64,000 bases of DNA from Arcuatula senhousia (GCA_963971305.1 OZ020303.1:42272106-42336105), one strand, 5' to 3'. Numbered from the stretch's first letter, positions 46,931 through 59,872 are shown. Numbers and translations: made by a program. Notes: a model not told the origin generated them from the letters alone.

Positions 46931-47602
46931 AGGTAGTACTCCACAATTAGGATTTTTTCACAGTATTGTTTTCGTATGTGGCCCCTGTGAACTTTTTTGT
47001 TAAATGAAAATATTGATTCGTTTTGGTCTTAAAACAAGACAAATAAAAAATCGGGACCCGTTATATAAAAATTACGATTAACGGTTATTGTTTTAAAGAA
47101 TAATTTCGAAAAAATCAATACCAATGATCATAAAGCGTCGCTTCCGGCTGTGCATGGTGACCAGCGGATGGGCTTAAATTTAAATGTGCTATTTTTAGAT
47201 TTTTAAGTTTGAACAATTTTAGCGGAAAAAAGAGCCGAAGTCGGATAGGTTTATTTGGTCTTAAAAGAAAGGACTGTTTTCGGGCTTTCATTTCATACAT
47301 GTTACGTTTCACCTGAACCGAAAGCTCGACTACTGGCAACGTTCAAAAAAAGGACAAAACCCCGATTTTTGCGTATTTTTGTCCCCAATTTTTTGACAAA
47401 TGTTAAGAGTTGCTAGGGGCAACGAGTACAACAAAGAAACCAAATACGGCACTAAACACGACTAAACATGCCCGGAGTTTGGAACACCACCTAGTTTAAA
47501 GTGCAAATAGCAGTTTAAGCCATTACAAGAACCCGGGACAAAATAGTCAACATCGAGCACATGCAAAAATGAGCTAAATAAATTAATTGTGGAGTACTAC
47601 CT
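46931..47602. mobile_element. 672-bp MITE with 19-bp perfect inverted termini, unit 1
   Basis: AGGTAGTACTCCACAATTA at 46,931-46,949 and its exact inverse at 47,584-47,602. Possible TTA duplication at the borders. Short minus ORF inside without a known domain. Copies at 54,517-55,188 and 62,107-62,778 come with the unit duplication. Confidence 0.75.
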
Positions 47603-47999
47603 TAATAAAGATTCCTGGTTTAGGACAGGCACGTTTAAATGTGGCGGGGTTAAACTAGTTTTTGGTGCCAATCTTCCGCATAATGATATTCAATAACAAA
47701 GCACAAACTAATACACAGTAAAAATCAAATCGATAGAAGTTCAATTCAACAAGAGAGAACCTGAGACAAAAGGACAACAAGATACTCTCTTGAGAACACC
47801 CGAAGTTACTGACAGCTAGCTAAGAAGTATCTATCGACTGATGTAAAAAAATCAAGTATGTCGATTTTAAATCCGACACAACACGTCAAACAATTAATGA
47901 TTTGGTGATGTATCATCCGTCACACAAAACCGACACACTTGACTGCTGTAATGCTCAAATATGACATAAGTATAATATTTTAAAGTAAGTATCCAATTA
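47603..47999. other. Unit interior, nothing recognised
   Basis: AT-rich, between the MITE and the RT-derived ORF. No feature seen. Confidence 0.4.
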
Positions 48000-48500
48000 T
48001 CAACATTTTTTACCAAAAAAGAATAAATTCAAAGATTTTACTAAAATTCCAATTTCATAACCTTTATTCAATAAAGCTTTAAGCCACTTTTTCATTCCCA
48101 AAGGATTGTTTTGAAATTTATTAGCTTTATAAACAACATCACCATAGAAATCGGGATGGGATAATTCCAATACAATCAAATTTCGACGTGTACAGTTAGA
48201 TTTTTCAATAAGGTATAGATATTTATGATAAAACTTAGTAAACGACTTCACTAATTTGTGGTAACGATATTCTTGTTTTAATAATTTTTTTGTAATACGC
48301 CGGTTTTTATCATTAAAATCAGACACACCACTGCAGATTCGGGCATATCTTACCAACAGTGAAATATATACTCCGTAAGACGGAGCAAGTGGTACATCTC
48401 CCTTTAGAAAAGGAAAATTAACAACAGAAAATGAAAAGTCATCCCGATTATCATATATTTTATTGTGTAATTTAACATTGATAATACTTAAATCTAGCAT
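48000..48500 (-). CDS. RT-derived C-terminal ORF, 166 residues, unit 1
   Basis: Open minus-strand ORF with KIYDNRDDFSFSVVNFPFL, GDVPLAPSYGVYISLLVRYA and KLLKQEYRYHKLVKSFTKFY. This Y-D-x-R-D-D-F ... PSYGVYISQL-type block is familiar from the C-terminal part of reverse-transcriptase polyproteins in invertebrate genomes. The polymerase core is absent, so it is a 5'-truncated remnant although still open. Clade unresolved. Identical copies at 55,586 and 63,176. Confidence 0.55.
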   Translation of the reverse strand: MLDLSIINVKLHNKIYDNRDDFSFSVVNFPFLKGDVPLAPSYGVYISLLVRYARICSGVSDFNDKNRRITKKLLKQEYRYHKLVKSFTKFYHKYLYLIEKSNCTRRNLIVLELSHPDFYGDVVYKANKFQNNPLGMKKWLKALLNKGYEIGILVKSLNLFFFGKKC

Positions 48501-48544
48501 GCCAAAATGAAAGCAGGAAATTTTAAAATAACATTTTTTTAAGT

Positions 48545-49130
48545 AGGGTAATGAAATGGCGAATGTAAGGCGGACGGGCGGGGAAGAAATTTTCGTAATA
48601 GTTTTCTCAGCAACTACTTATCATAGGCACTTGATTAAAAATACCAAAACGCGGGTATGAACGGTTAATTTGGATATGCTTTATATTGATATTTCAAGGA
48701 GTAACCTCTCATCAGTAGCATTAAAATCAAAACATTGGAAGGTTAATTCCAAAACTATTGAAAACGAAAAGTACTCAAAACCAAAACGTTCGAACAAGGA
48801 AGCCAAATCCAGCACCGAGGATATCGACCATGTGCATTACAAGGAAAGAAACCTGGTGTTTTAAACTATTTTGAATTTAAAAAACGGAAATTTCAGTGAC
48901 AAAAATATTGGAAATTTTATGGTAAATCGTGTCAGACAAGTCCAGGCTTGTGACTACCCTCGGGGACCTCTGGTCCACCAGTATATATATTTGGTATACA
49001 ACATCAGGGTGGGGTCCCATAACGTTGGATACGATTTCTGGCCTGTCGCTCACCTACTTCCTGTTTAACGAAATCCGGCAATTTTTTACTTTGACAATTT
49101 TTTTCATGCTCATTTTATCACCCTTCCCAT
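48545..49130 (+). repeat. Repeat 'F', copy 3, split by a ~349-bp insert, unit 1
   Basis: The left half ends CACTTGAT at 48,635 and the right half resumes ATATTTGGTATACAACATCAG at about 48,985. The uninterrupted order is seen at 5,390-5,430. The insert (about 48,636-48,984) holds a 64-codon ORF fragment (KPKRSNKEAKSSTEDIDHVH) without known family. Flank loss or gain at the joint is only a TA/AT dinucleotide. Confidence 0.6.
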
Positions 49131-50370
49131 GTTCACCATGCTACTTGGAAGAAACAACTAATCTAACGGATTATCTAACCAACGAAGGTCTGTGTCTCAT
49201 TAAAAATACGGAATTTCCCAGACAATTAGAGAAGTGAATTTTCATATGGATTGACCTTAATTAATCGTTGGCAACACGACGGATGTGTTGCAACAACAGG
49301 AATTGCTCACCCTTACGGAGTCTACAACTAAGCAAACTCATCACAGTTCTAGTTCCCGTCCGTAACGGTCCGTACACTTATCATTGCACCAGGCTTTTCG
49401 TTCTACTTTTTAATTAATACATGTACCTCTATTTGACCCTTGCTCTCTAAATAAATAATTTTGAAAAGTACTCATACATCACCCAATCCATTGCACATTT
49501 CATATTTTCATGACCAAATGTAGCAAATTTTGATAATATATTTAAGAATCTTGATGGTGTTCATGAAAGTGTGTGGAGGTAGGATAAACCGGACCTATTT
49601 TCTTTGGGAAGGCAATCACTTTTAGACAAAATTGGTAACACACTTGATCTTCACTTTGAAAGAGCCTTTTAAGTACGAAGCGGTACATACAATCGAATGT
49701 CGAGTGCCCAGTTGATACTACTAGTCTGCTTTACTGTGAAACTTTCAATGGTTGTGACTGCGTTTTGGAATCGATATGAAAAGACAAACAAACGCAGAGC
49801 AGATTCAACAAATTCCAGATGTTTTTAATTGATTGCATGACACTCTCTTGCAATTTTGAGTTTAAACAGGTAGGATTTTTTTTTACTTCTGTACGTTTTA
49901 AGATGAAGCATCGAGTTTGATAAAGCTTTCACCAATTTACAATAATATGCACGTTCCTGAAAGATAACAAACAATTGATTTTTATATACAGTCATGGCGG
50001 TTTCAGTGAATATTTAATTAATATTTCATTTATTTTAGGTCTTGAAAAGGACGGAGAATTGAGACAAACTGAAAAATTTGCAGAACATGTAAATCATAAT
50101 AATAAGGTAAACACTAAGTCTGTTTTATTATCATTAATAGTACAAAATAATAAAGCAACATGAGTCATATTAACTATTGCTTACAAATTCAACAACATAT
50201 CACAAATATATGTACAACTTCTGTACATAAAATACATAAATAACAGTGTACAATGTCTCAGTTAAAATAGTAGCATTTTATAATTAAAATATATCCGGTT
50301 ATGTACAATATTTTGTATTTAGAAGTTTTTTTTCTAACAAAAATGTATATTTTGTAACAAGAATGCTTAC
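49131..50370. other. Unit interior, mostly unrecognised
   Basis: About 49,276-49,390 resembles a retroelement tail (ACGACGGATGTGTTGCAACA, CTCACCCTTACGGAGTCTAC). Elsewhere nothing. A possible short plus-strand exon at 50,039-50,106 has splice-like borders but no support. Confidence 0.4.
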
Positions 50371-51320
50371 AAATGTTAACAAGATTGCTACGCGTAGCCA
50401 TGTGTCCCCCGCCGCCGCATAAAAGTTGTGTGGTATGTCAATTCAAGCAATATATTCTCTGAGAAACAATAGAAATAGGTTGTCAAAATATGGGATGATC
50501 ACCTATTAACAGTACCCTATCAGTGTGTAAAGTTTCAGCAACATCTGTTCAGTACTATCCGAGGAGTTGCACCCACAAAAATGTTTGATATGACAAAGTC
50601 CCATTTTTTGGACCGGGAAATCACAAATTCGTAAATAACTCGAAAACCGTAAATATCGCTTCAAATTTTTTTTCGTATTATTATAGAGTACCGGTACCTT
50701 TTGCTCTATCAGCCTACAAAATTTCAGAACCCTGTGCACCTAGGTGACCGAGATATTGAATGTCCTATATTTTGACCTTTCTTCCCTGTTTCCATGGAAA
50801 CGGCAGTCATTTTGAAAATTTCAAATATGGGATGATCATCTACTAACAGTACCCTATCAGTGTGTAAAGTTTCAGCAACATCGGTTCAGTAGTGTCCGAG
50901 GAGTTGCACCCACAAAAACGTTTGACAAAGTCCCATTTTTCGGACTGAAAAATCACAAATTTGTAAATAACTCGAAAACCGTAAACATCGCTTCAAAATT
51001 TTTTTCGTATTATTATAGAGTACCTTTTGCTCTATCGGCCTACAAAATTTCAGAACCCTGTGCACCTAGGTAACCGAGATATTGAATGTCCTATATTTTG
51101 ACCTTTCTTCCCTGTTTCCATGGAAACGGCGGCCATTTTGAAAATTTCAAATATGGGATGATCATCTACAAATTGTACCCTATCAGTGTGTAAAGTTTCA
51201 GCAACATCGGTTTAGTAGTGTCCGAGGAGTTGCACCCACAAAAAACGTGACGGACGGACGGACGGACGGGCGGAGACCATTACTAAGTCCCTCCGACGCG
51301 TTGCGGCGGGGGACAAAAAA
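50370..51320 (+). mobile_element. Tandem-core element 'E', unit 1
   Basis: Subterminal inverted repeat TGTCCCCCGCCGC (50,403-50,415) against GCGGCGGGGGACA (51,303-51,315), with a GCTACGCGTAGC hairpin outside the left arm. The core is nearly three ~330-bp direct repeats, each with ATATGGGATGATCA, GTAAAGTTTCAGCAACATC and CCGAGGAGTTGCACCCAC, followed by (ACGG)n before the right arm. Same build as elements A-D. Confidence 0.75.
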
Positions 51321-52286
51321 GTAAATGTCAATAAATTTACATGAATAAGTCTTAATTTAAGAATTATATATAAGTTCTTGTAATAACTTGAACTTGATTT
51401 GAATAAATTTTGAAGTAAACATACATGAACATATTACATGAACATATTATGTGTAAAAGTTTCTCAACTTGTTGCTTTAGGCAGTGAAAGATTTTAAAGT
51501 TATCTAAAAGTAACTGGCTGATGAGAGTATTCCATATAAAATGAAAATAAACAAAATGAGAATATGAGAAAGTACAAAAAGAGCTAGTTTTGGCTAAATC
51601 ATGTTTTATAAATTTTCATTATAAATTATCACAAGACCCTGTTTGACATGAAAAATTACTTAGAAAAATGTACAATGTTTATTCTTAAAACTTTTGTACC
51701 ATTTTTCAAGGGATTACTACTTAAGTTATATAATATACTAATACATTAACATTCGGATATAATTGTCATGAATAGGTTCATTCTATGAAAATATTTGGAA
51801 ATACAATTGCTTAATTCTATATGATTTCTAGTACCCTTTATTCCATAATATTTCACGGCATTTGTTAAAATCATAAATATGCAAAGTTTTAAAAATATAT
51901 TATGTCAAGTTTTAAATTATATCTATAATCTATTTCTGTAATATGAAATATGTTATGCTTGCAAAATATTTGCAATTATTTACACTTAAAACATACACCT
52001 TAAGTCTGCACATTAAGCACTATACATTTTAAATTGGATACAGTTTCTTAAATTTGGTCAGACTTCAGTTTCACTTGTCTATTGAACATAAATGTAGTTC
52101 ATTTTATTTTGTACATGACACATCTCTAACAAATAAGTTTTTGTTTCGATTCTCATAGAAATCCATCTAAATTTAACTTGGCTTGTTCATTGTTGTAACA
52201 ATACTTCAAATGAAAACCAAGTGCTGGATTTTAAAATCTGCTCCACTTTGTGCTCAACCTCTCACGTTTAAGCCTCAAGTTTTTAT
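51321..52286. other. Lectin 3' UTR and unrecognised DNA, unit 1
   Basis: AT-rich. A minus-strand AATAAA (TTTATT at 52,103-52,108) lies about 180 nt downstream of the lectin stop and may end its transcript. Nothing else seen. Confidence 0.45.
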
Positions 52287-52555
52287 CTAAAAGAACCTGT
52301 TGTATCGATGTCTCCTCCTTGACCGAGACCTCTTTGTTTTAGTAGATTTGGTATTTGGAATTCCTTCACATATAAATCTTTTAGTAGTGGTATCACAGCG
52401 TTTATTTCGCCAAGTATGGTTTTTGCCTACTTGTACACAACGTTTATTTAAGTTTCTACCACTAGTATTTGGTTGTCTCTTGCCCCAGTTAGCAAACTGA
52501 TATGGATCATTGTTAAGATACTCCCAAGTTGTTGGGTTCACTTTGTTGTTTAAAC
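52287..52555 (-). CDS. C-type lectin-like terminal exon, unit 1 (partial gene)
   Basis: Last exon of a secreted-type C-type lectin. The acceptor TTTCAG is read on the minus strand before 52,555 and the stop is at 52,287. The exon encodes the C-terminal half of a CTLD: LNNKVNPTTWEYLNN, FANWGKRQPN, CVQV, W-R-N-K-R-C and FICEG. The conserved W-G...QPN, the two closing cysteines and the Phe-Ile-Cys-Glu end fit the fold. The QPN triplet stands where EPN/QPD usually binds calcium, and WRN replaces WND. After the fold comes a 25-residue Lys/Arg-rich tail (KRSRSRRRHRYNRFF). Upstream exons were not found in the unit. In bivalves such lectins are usually immune recognition proteins (family knowledge). 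Confidence 0.8.
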
Positions 52556-52985
52556 CTGAAAGGTTTTAAAAATGAAAAATATAATTGAAATAACATATTT
52601 TAAGAAAAAATATAAAAAGACAATATTAGATTTCTTTATTTTCAAAATTGGAATGACTCTTTTAAAACCGTACCTATCTATAGATGAACATGAGAGTTTT
52701 TTGTTGACTGACCATGAAAAGCTTTGATGGATGTTCTGCCTTTGCATTTACAAGCAAAGAGAGTTGATTCTATCATAGTATTACACAAAGACGATTCTCG
52801 TTTCATGAGTTTTGTTTTTTGCTTAAATGCTCCCATTTCATTTTGTCAGCATGTATTACTTCATGATTTTTGTACAAGTTTTGTTTGCTTGTTAAGTATT
52901 ATTTTTTTTTGTGAATTATACAGTTACATCTATGTCTTTCAACACTTTCAATGTAAAGTTCTTCCTACCCAGACATAGGTTGCTT
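52556..52985. other. Lectin intron and right end of unit 1
   Basis: No upstream lectin exon recognised. The last ~20-25 bp (GTTCTTCCTACCCAGACATAGG) begin the ~361-bp-type repeat in which the next unit starts. Confidence 0.45.
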
Positions 52986-53149
52986 ATCTTAGTAATAATT
53001 TGGTTCCCCAGTTTGGTATTTTTGGTTTTACTGTTCTATGCTCTTCATAATCATATGGTGTTTGGCACTTTCAATATTTTTGGTAGAGCGCCTCTGATGA
53101 GTCTTGAATAGACGAAACGCGCGTCAGGCGTAGCGAAATTTGAAGAAGA

Positions 53150-53517
53150 ATGACGTCAAAGCCTTCGACTGATACAAGGTGGTTTGGGGGGGGGGGTTGT
53201 GCCGGCAGGAATTCATTATCTTCCAAAAACAAAGGAGAACAATAAAACCAAAACAATACAGTGATCACGAAACAAAAAACATTATTCAGAAGAGAGTTTG
53301 CAGAAACACCATAACCATAGTTATACCGACAAGCAAAACGCCTCCATACCAACACTCATTCCTAGTTGAAACAACAATACACTGGAACCACCTGCCAGAT
53401 ATTGCATGCAGATTCCGTAGAGGGCTTCAAGACCGCCCTACGAAATCATCGCAAATAAAACCGTGGCACCCACCATCCTGTTGTATAAAAGCCAAACTTG
53501 GTTACTACGACGTATAA
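53150..53517 (+). pseudogene. LINE RT C-terminal tail fragment, unit 2
   Basis: Duplicate of 45,565-45,931. The 11-residue G-run leaves the ATG-proximal part out of frame with the WNHLPD part. Confidence 0.6.
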
Positions 53518-55585
53518 GAAACAGAAACTTTATAAGAATATTGAGGAATATTAGTATCTGATGAAAAAATAAGGAAATTAGCAGGATAAGCTGATCTATG
53601 GCTTCCCAGACCCTTGCCGCGAGACCAATTTAAACTGTGCTGTCAGCATGTGGTTTGTATAATTATTGTCAAATTACTGTTTGCCATTTTTCTATTCATG
53701 CAAAATAGTTCCTGAAATGTGTTCACTTCAAAATCACCTGCAAACAGGGAGCATTTCCATGCCACATAATATTATGTGAAAAAAAAAATGAAACTTGTAT
53801 TATAACTCTTACTGCACTTTATTATGGTCTTAAGAATAAAAGTATCAAAGCATATCGCACACAAAGTCTACTACATATAAGAGTTAGGATACGTACCTTG
53901 GCTTAACTGGAATATGAAGACTTCTGGTATGCCAAAAACGCTTGAACCTTACTATCTATCATTTTCTAAACTTAGTTATAGATTTTGATGCATGTCTTCA
54001 AGCGCAATCAAAAAGAAAACCCAATGGTTTGCGAAAAAAACCGAGTGTGCCATCGACTTACTTTCGAAATCGAAACAAAAAAACCGATTTTCAACTGATG
54101 AGATTCAATCGATACCATATTTATAGTAAACTGACGGCCAAAAGAAAGAGCACACATTTGAATGCTCTCTAAAATAAGATTATTAGTGCAAAGTAAGAAA
54201 ATAAGATGATGTAAACATTTTAGAATTTTTTTATCACCCGATACTGCAGAGAAAACAGGTTGATGTGACTTCATTTCTAAGCATCAGACATAGAAGATAA
54301 TGAAACGTGGAATAAGTGTTCATGACACAGCCTACAATATAATCGACAATGGAAACCAGCCAGCAGCCTTCAATGTGACCAATGGTCGCTGCTCGCTGTT
54401 TTTCAATTGGCCCTGGATTAAAATAAAATACATGTGATTCAAGCCCAATCCTAGACCCTCTTCTTTACAAAAAAAGGCAATTAACATAAATTCGACGAAA
54501 TACTAACATAAGCTTTAGGTAGTACTCCACAATTAGGATTTTTTCACAGTATTGTTTTCGTATGTGGCCCCTGTGAACTTTTTTGTTAAATGAAAATATT
54601 GATTCGTTTTGGTCTTAAAACAAGACAAATAAAAAATCGGGACCCGTTATATAAAAATTACGATTAACGGTTATTGTTTTAAAGAATAATTTCGAAAAAA
54701 TCAATACCAATGATCATAAAGCGTCGCTTCCGGCTGTGCATGGTGACCAGCGGATGGGCTTAAATTTAAATGTGCTATTTTTAGATTTTTAAGTTTGAAC
54801 AATTTTAGCGGAAAAAAGAGCCGAAGTCGGATAGGTTTATTTGGTCTTAAAAGAAAGGACTGTTTTCGGGCTTTCATTTCATACATGTTACGTTTCACCT
54901 GAACCGAAAGCTCGACTACTGGCAACGTTCAAAAAAAGGACAAAACCCCGATTTTTGCGTATTTTTGTCCCCAATTTTTTGACAAATGTTAAGAGTTGCT
55001 AGGGGCAACGAGTACAACAAAGAAACCAAATACGGCACTAAACACGACTAAACATGCCCGGAGTTTGGAACACCACCTAGTTTAAAGTGCAAATAGCAGT
55101 TTAAGCGATTACAAGAACCCGGGACAAAATAGTCAACATCGAGCACATGCAAAAATGAGCTAAATAAATTAATTGTGGAGTACTACCTTAATAAAGATTC
55201 CTGGTTTAGGACAGGCACGTTTAAATGTGGCGGGGTTAAACTAGTTTTTGGTGCCAATCTTCCGCATAATGATATTCAATAACAAAGCACAAACTAATAC
55301 ACAGTAAAAATCAAATCGATAGAAGTTCAATTCAACAAGAGAGAACCTGAGACAAAAGGACAACAAGATACTCTCTTGAGAACACCCGAAGTTACTGACA
55401 GCTAGCTAAGAAGTATCTATCGACTGATGTAAAAAAATCAAGTATGTCGATTTTAAATCCGACACAACACGTCAAACAATTAATGATTTGGTGATGTATC
55501 ATCCGTCACACAAAACCGACACACTTGACTGCTGTAATGCTCAAATATGACATAAGTATAATATTTTAAAGTAAGTATCCAATTA

Positions 55586-56086
55586 TCAACATTTTTTACC
55601 AAAAAAGAATAAATTCAAAGATTTTACTAAAATTCCAATTTCATAACCTTTATTCAATAAAGCTTTAAGCCACTTTTTCATTCCCAAAGGATTGTTTTGA
55701 AATTTATTAGCTTTATAAACAACATCACCATAGAAATCGGGATGGGATAATTCCAATACAATCAAATTTCGACGTGTACAGTTAGATTTTTCAATAAGGT
55801 ATAGATATTTATGATAAAACTTAGTAAACGACTTCACTAATTTGTGGTAACGATATTCTTGTTTTAATAATTTTTTTGTAATACGCCGGTTTTTATCATT
55901 AAAATCAGACACACCACTGCAGATTCGGGCATATCTTACCAACAGTGAAATATATACTCCGTAAGACGGAGCAAGTGGTACATCTCCCTTTAGAAAAGGA
56001 AAATTAACAACAGAAAATGAAAAGTCATCCCGATTATCATATATTTTATTGTGTAATTTAACATTGATAATACTTAAATCTAGCAT
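55586..56086 (-). CDS. RT-derived C-terminal ORF, unit 2
   Basis: Identical in translation to 48,000-48,500. Same reading and doubts apply. Confidence 0.55.
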   Translation of the reverse strand: MLDLSIINVKLHNKIYDNRDDFSFSVVNFPFLKGDVPLAPSYGVYISLLVRYARICSGVSDFNDKNRRITKKLLKQEYRYHKLVKSFTKFYHKYLYLIEKSNCTRRNLIVLELSHPDFYGDVVYKANKFQNNPLGMKKWLKALLNKGYEIGILVKSLNLFFFGKKC

Positions 56087-57955
56087 GCCAAAATGAAAGC
56101 AGGAAATTTTAAAATAACATTTTTTTAAGTAGGGTAATGAAATGGCGAATGTAAGGCGGACGGGCGGGGAAGAAATTTTCGTAATAGTTTTCTCAGCAAC
56201 TACTTATCATAGGCACTTGATTAAAAATACCAAAACGCGGGTATGAACGGTTAATTTGGATATGCTTTATATTGATATTTCAAGGAGTAACCTCTCATCA
56301 GTAGCATTAAAATCAAAACATTGGAAGGTTAATTCCAAAACTATTGAAAACGAAAAGTACTCAAAACCAAAACGTTCGAACAAGGAAGCCAAATCCAGCA
56401 CCGAGGATATCGACCATGTGCATTACAAGGAAAGAAACCTGGTGTTTTAAACTATTTTGAATTTAAAAAACGGAAATTTCAGTGACAAAAATATTGGAAA
56501 TTTTATGGTAAATCGTGTCAGACAAGTCCAGGCTTGTGACTACCCTCGGGGACCTCTGGTCCACCAGTATATATATTTGGTATACAACATCAGGGTGGGG
56601 TCCCATAACGTTGGATACGATTTCTGGCCTGTCGCTCACCTACTTCCTGTTTAACGAAATCCGGCAATTTTTTACTTTGACAATTTTTTTCATGCTCATT
56701 TTATCACCCTTCCCATGTTCACCATGCTACTTGGAAGAAACAACTAATCTAACGGATTATCTAACCAACGAAGGTCTGTGTCTCATTAAAAATACGGAAT
56801 TTCCCAGACAATTAGAGAAGTGAATTTTCATATGGATTGACCTTAATTAATCGTTGGCAACACGACGGATGTGTTGCAACAACAGGAATTGCTCACCCTT
56901 ACGGAGTCTACAACTAAGCAAACTCATCACAGTTCTAGTTCCCGTCCGTAACGGTCCGTACACTTATCATTGCACCAGGCTTTTCGTTCTACTTTTTAAT
57001 TAATACATGTACCTCTATTTGACCCTTGCTCTCTAAATAAATAATTTTGAAAAGTACTCATACATCACCCAATCCATTGCACATTTCATATTTTCATGAC
57101 CAAATGTAGCAAATTTTGATAATATATTTAAGAATCTTGATGGTGTTCATGAAAGTGTGTGGAGGTAGGATAAACCGGACCTATTTTCTTTGGGAAGGCA
57201 ATCACTTTTAGACAAAATTGGTAACACACTTGATCTTCACTTTGAAAGAGCCTTTTAAGTACGAAGCGGTACATACAATCGAATGTCGAGTGCCCAGTTG
57301 ATACTACTAGTCTGCTTTACTGTGAAACTTTCAATGGTTGTGACTGCGTTTTGGAATCGATATGAAAAGACAAACAAACGCAGAGCAGATTCAACAAATT
57401 CCAGATGTTTTTAATTGATTGCATGACACTCTCTTGCAATTTTGAGTTTAAACAGGTAGGATTTTTTTTTACTTCTGTACGTTTTAAGATGAAGCATCGA
57501 GTTTGATAAAGCTTTCACCAATTTACAATAATATGCACGTTCCTGAAAGATAACAAACAATTGATTTTTATATACAGTCATGGCGGTTTCAGTGAATATT
57601 TAATTAATATTTCATTTATTTTAGGTCTTGAAAAGGACGGAGAATTGAGACAAACTGAAAAATTTGCAGAACATGTAAATCATAATAATAAGGTAAACAC
57701 TAAGTCTGTTTTATTATCATTAATAGTACAAAATAATAAAGCAACATGAGTCATATTAACTATTGCTTACAAATTCAACAACATATCACAAATATATGTA
57801 CAACTTCTGTACATAAAATACATAAATAACAGTGTACAATGTCTCAGTTAAAATAGTAGCATTTTATAATTAAAATATATCCGGTTATGTACAATATTTT
57901 GTATTTAGAAGTTTTTTTTCTAACAAAAATGTATATTTTGTAACAAGAATGCTTA

Positions 57956-58906
57956 CAAATGTTAACAAGATTGCTACGCGTAGCCATGTGTCCCCCGCCG
58001 CCGCATAAAAGTTGTGTGGTATGTCAATTCAAGCAATATATTCTCTGAGAAACAATAGAAATAGGTTGTCAAAATATGGGATGATCACCTATTAACAGTA
58101 CCCTATCAGTGTGTAAAGTTTCAGCAACATCTGTTCAGTACTATCCGAGGAGTTGCACCCACAAAAATGTTTGATATGACAAAGTCCCATTTTTTGGACC
58201 GGGAAATCACAAATTCGTAAATAACTCGAAAACCGTAAATATCGCTTCAAATTTTTTTTCGTATTATTATAGAGTACCGGTACCTTTTGCTCTATCAGCC
58301 TACAAAATTTCAGAACCCTGTGCACCTAGGTGACCGAGATATTGAATGTCCTATATTTTGACCTTTCTTCCCTGTTTCCATGGAAACGGCAGTCATTTTG
58401 AAAATTTCAAATATGGGATGATCATCTACTAACAGTACCCTATCAGTGTGTAAAGTTTCAGCAACATCGGTTCAGTAGTGTCCGAGGAGTTGCACCCACA
58501 AAAACGTTTGACAAAGTCCCATTTTTCGGACTGAAAAATCACAAATTTGTAAATAACTCGAAAACCGTAAACATCGCTTCAAAATTTTTTTCGTATTATT
58601 ATAGAGTACCTTTTGCTCTATCGGCCTACAAAATTTCAGAACCCTGTGCACCTAGGTAACCGAGATATTGAATGTCCTATATTTTGACCTTTCTTCCCTG
58701 TTTCCATGGAAACGGCGGCCATTTTGAAAATTTCAAATATGGGATGATCATCTACAAATTGTACCCTATCAGTGTGTAAAGTTTCAGCAACATCGGTTTA
58801 GTAGTGTCCGAGGAGTTGCACCCACAAAAAACGTGACGGACGGACGGACGGACGGGCGGAGACCATTACTAAGTCCCTCCGACGCGTTGCGGCGGGGGAC
58901 AAAAAA
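57956..58906 (+). mobile_element. Tandem-core element 'E', unit 2
   Basis: Duplicate of 50,370-51,320, carried by the unit duplication rather than by a separate insertion. Confidence 0.75.
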
Positions 58907-59872
58907 GTAAATGTCAATAAATTTACATGAATAAGTCTTAATTTAAGAATTATATATAAGTTCTTGTAATAACTTGAACTTGATTTGAATAAATTTTGAA
59001 GTAAACATACATGAACATATTACATGAACATATTATGTGTAAAAGTTTCTCAACTTGTTGCTTTAGGCAGTGAAAGATTTTAAAGTTATCTAAAAGTAAC
59101 TGGCTGATGAGAGTATTCCATATAAAATGAAAATAAACAAAATGAGAATATGAGAAAGTACAAAAAGAGCTAGTTTTGGCTAAATCATGTTTTATAAATT
59201 TTCATTATAAATTATCACAAGACCCTGTTTGACATGAAAAATTACTTAGAAAAATGTACAATGTTTATTCTTAAAACTTTTGTACCATTTTTCAAGGGAT
59301 TACTACTTAAGTTATATAATATACTAATACATTAACATTCGGATATAATTGTCATGAATAGGTTCATTCTATGAAAATATTTGGAAATACAATTGCTTAA
59401 TTCTATATGATTTCTAGTACCCTTTATTCCATAATATTTCACGGCATTTGTTAAAATCATAAATATGCAAAGTTTTAAAAATATATTATGTCAAGTTTTA
59501 AATTATATCTATAATCTATTTCTGTAATATGAAATATGTTATGCTTGCAAAATATTTGCAATTATTTACACTTAAAACATACACCTTAAGTCTGCACATT
59601 AAGCACTATACATTTTAAATTGGATACAGTTTCTTAAATTTGGTCAGACTTCAGTTTCACTTGTCTATTGAACATAAATGTAGTTCATTTTATTTTGTAC
59701 ATGACACATCTCTAACAAATAAGTTTTTGTTTCGATTCTCATAGAAATCCATCTAAATTTAACTTGGCTTGTTCATTGTTGTAACAATACTTCAAATGAA
59801 AACCAAGTGCTGGATTTTAAAATCTGCTCCACTTTGTGCTCAACCTCTCACGTTTAAGCCTCAAGTTTTTAT

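Larger units (their letters stand above)
45401..52985. repeat. 7,585-bp tandem unit, copy 1
   Basis: Identical as read to 52,986-60,571 except a G-run (10 versus 11) and one C/G difference near 47,518. The left border lies within a ~361-bp repeat, just after TAGGTTG, where this copy stops matching the others. Contents: LINE tail, MITE, RT-derived ORF (minus), interrupted F repeat, tandem-core element E and C-type lectin terminal exon (minus). Confidence 0.9.

Noticed and set aside
47115..47339. 74-codon minus ORF in the MITE
   Set aside because: Lies inside a non-coding MITE and has no known domain. Likely chance.
50039..50106. Possible plus-strand mini-exon between TTTTAG and GTAAAC
   Set aside because: Open but low-complexity, opposite in strand to the lectin, with no neighbouring exon or family match.
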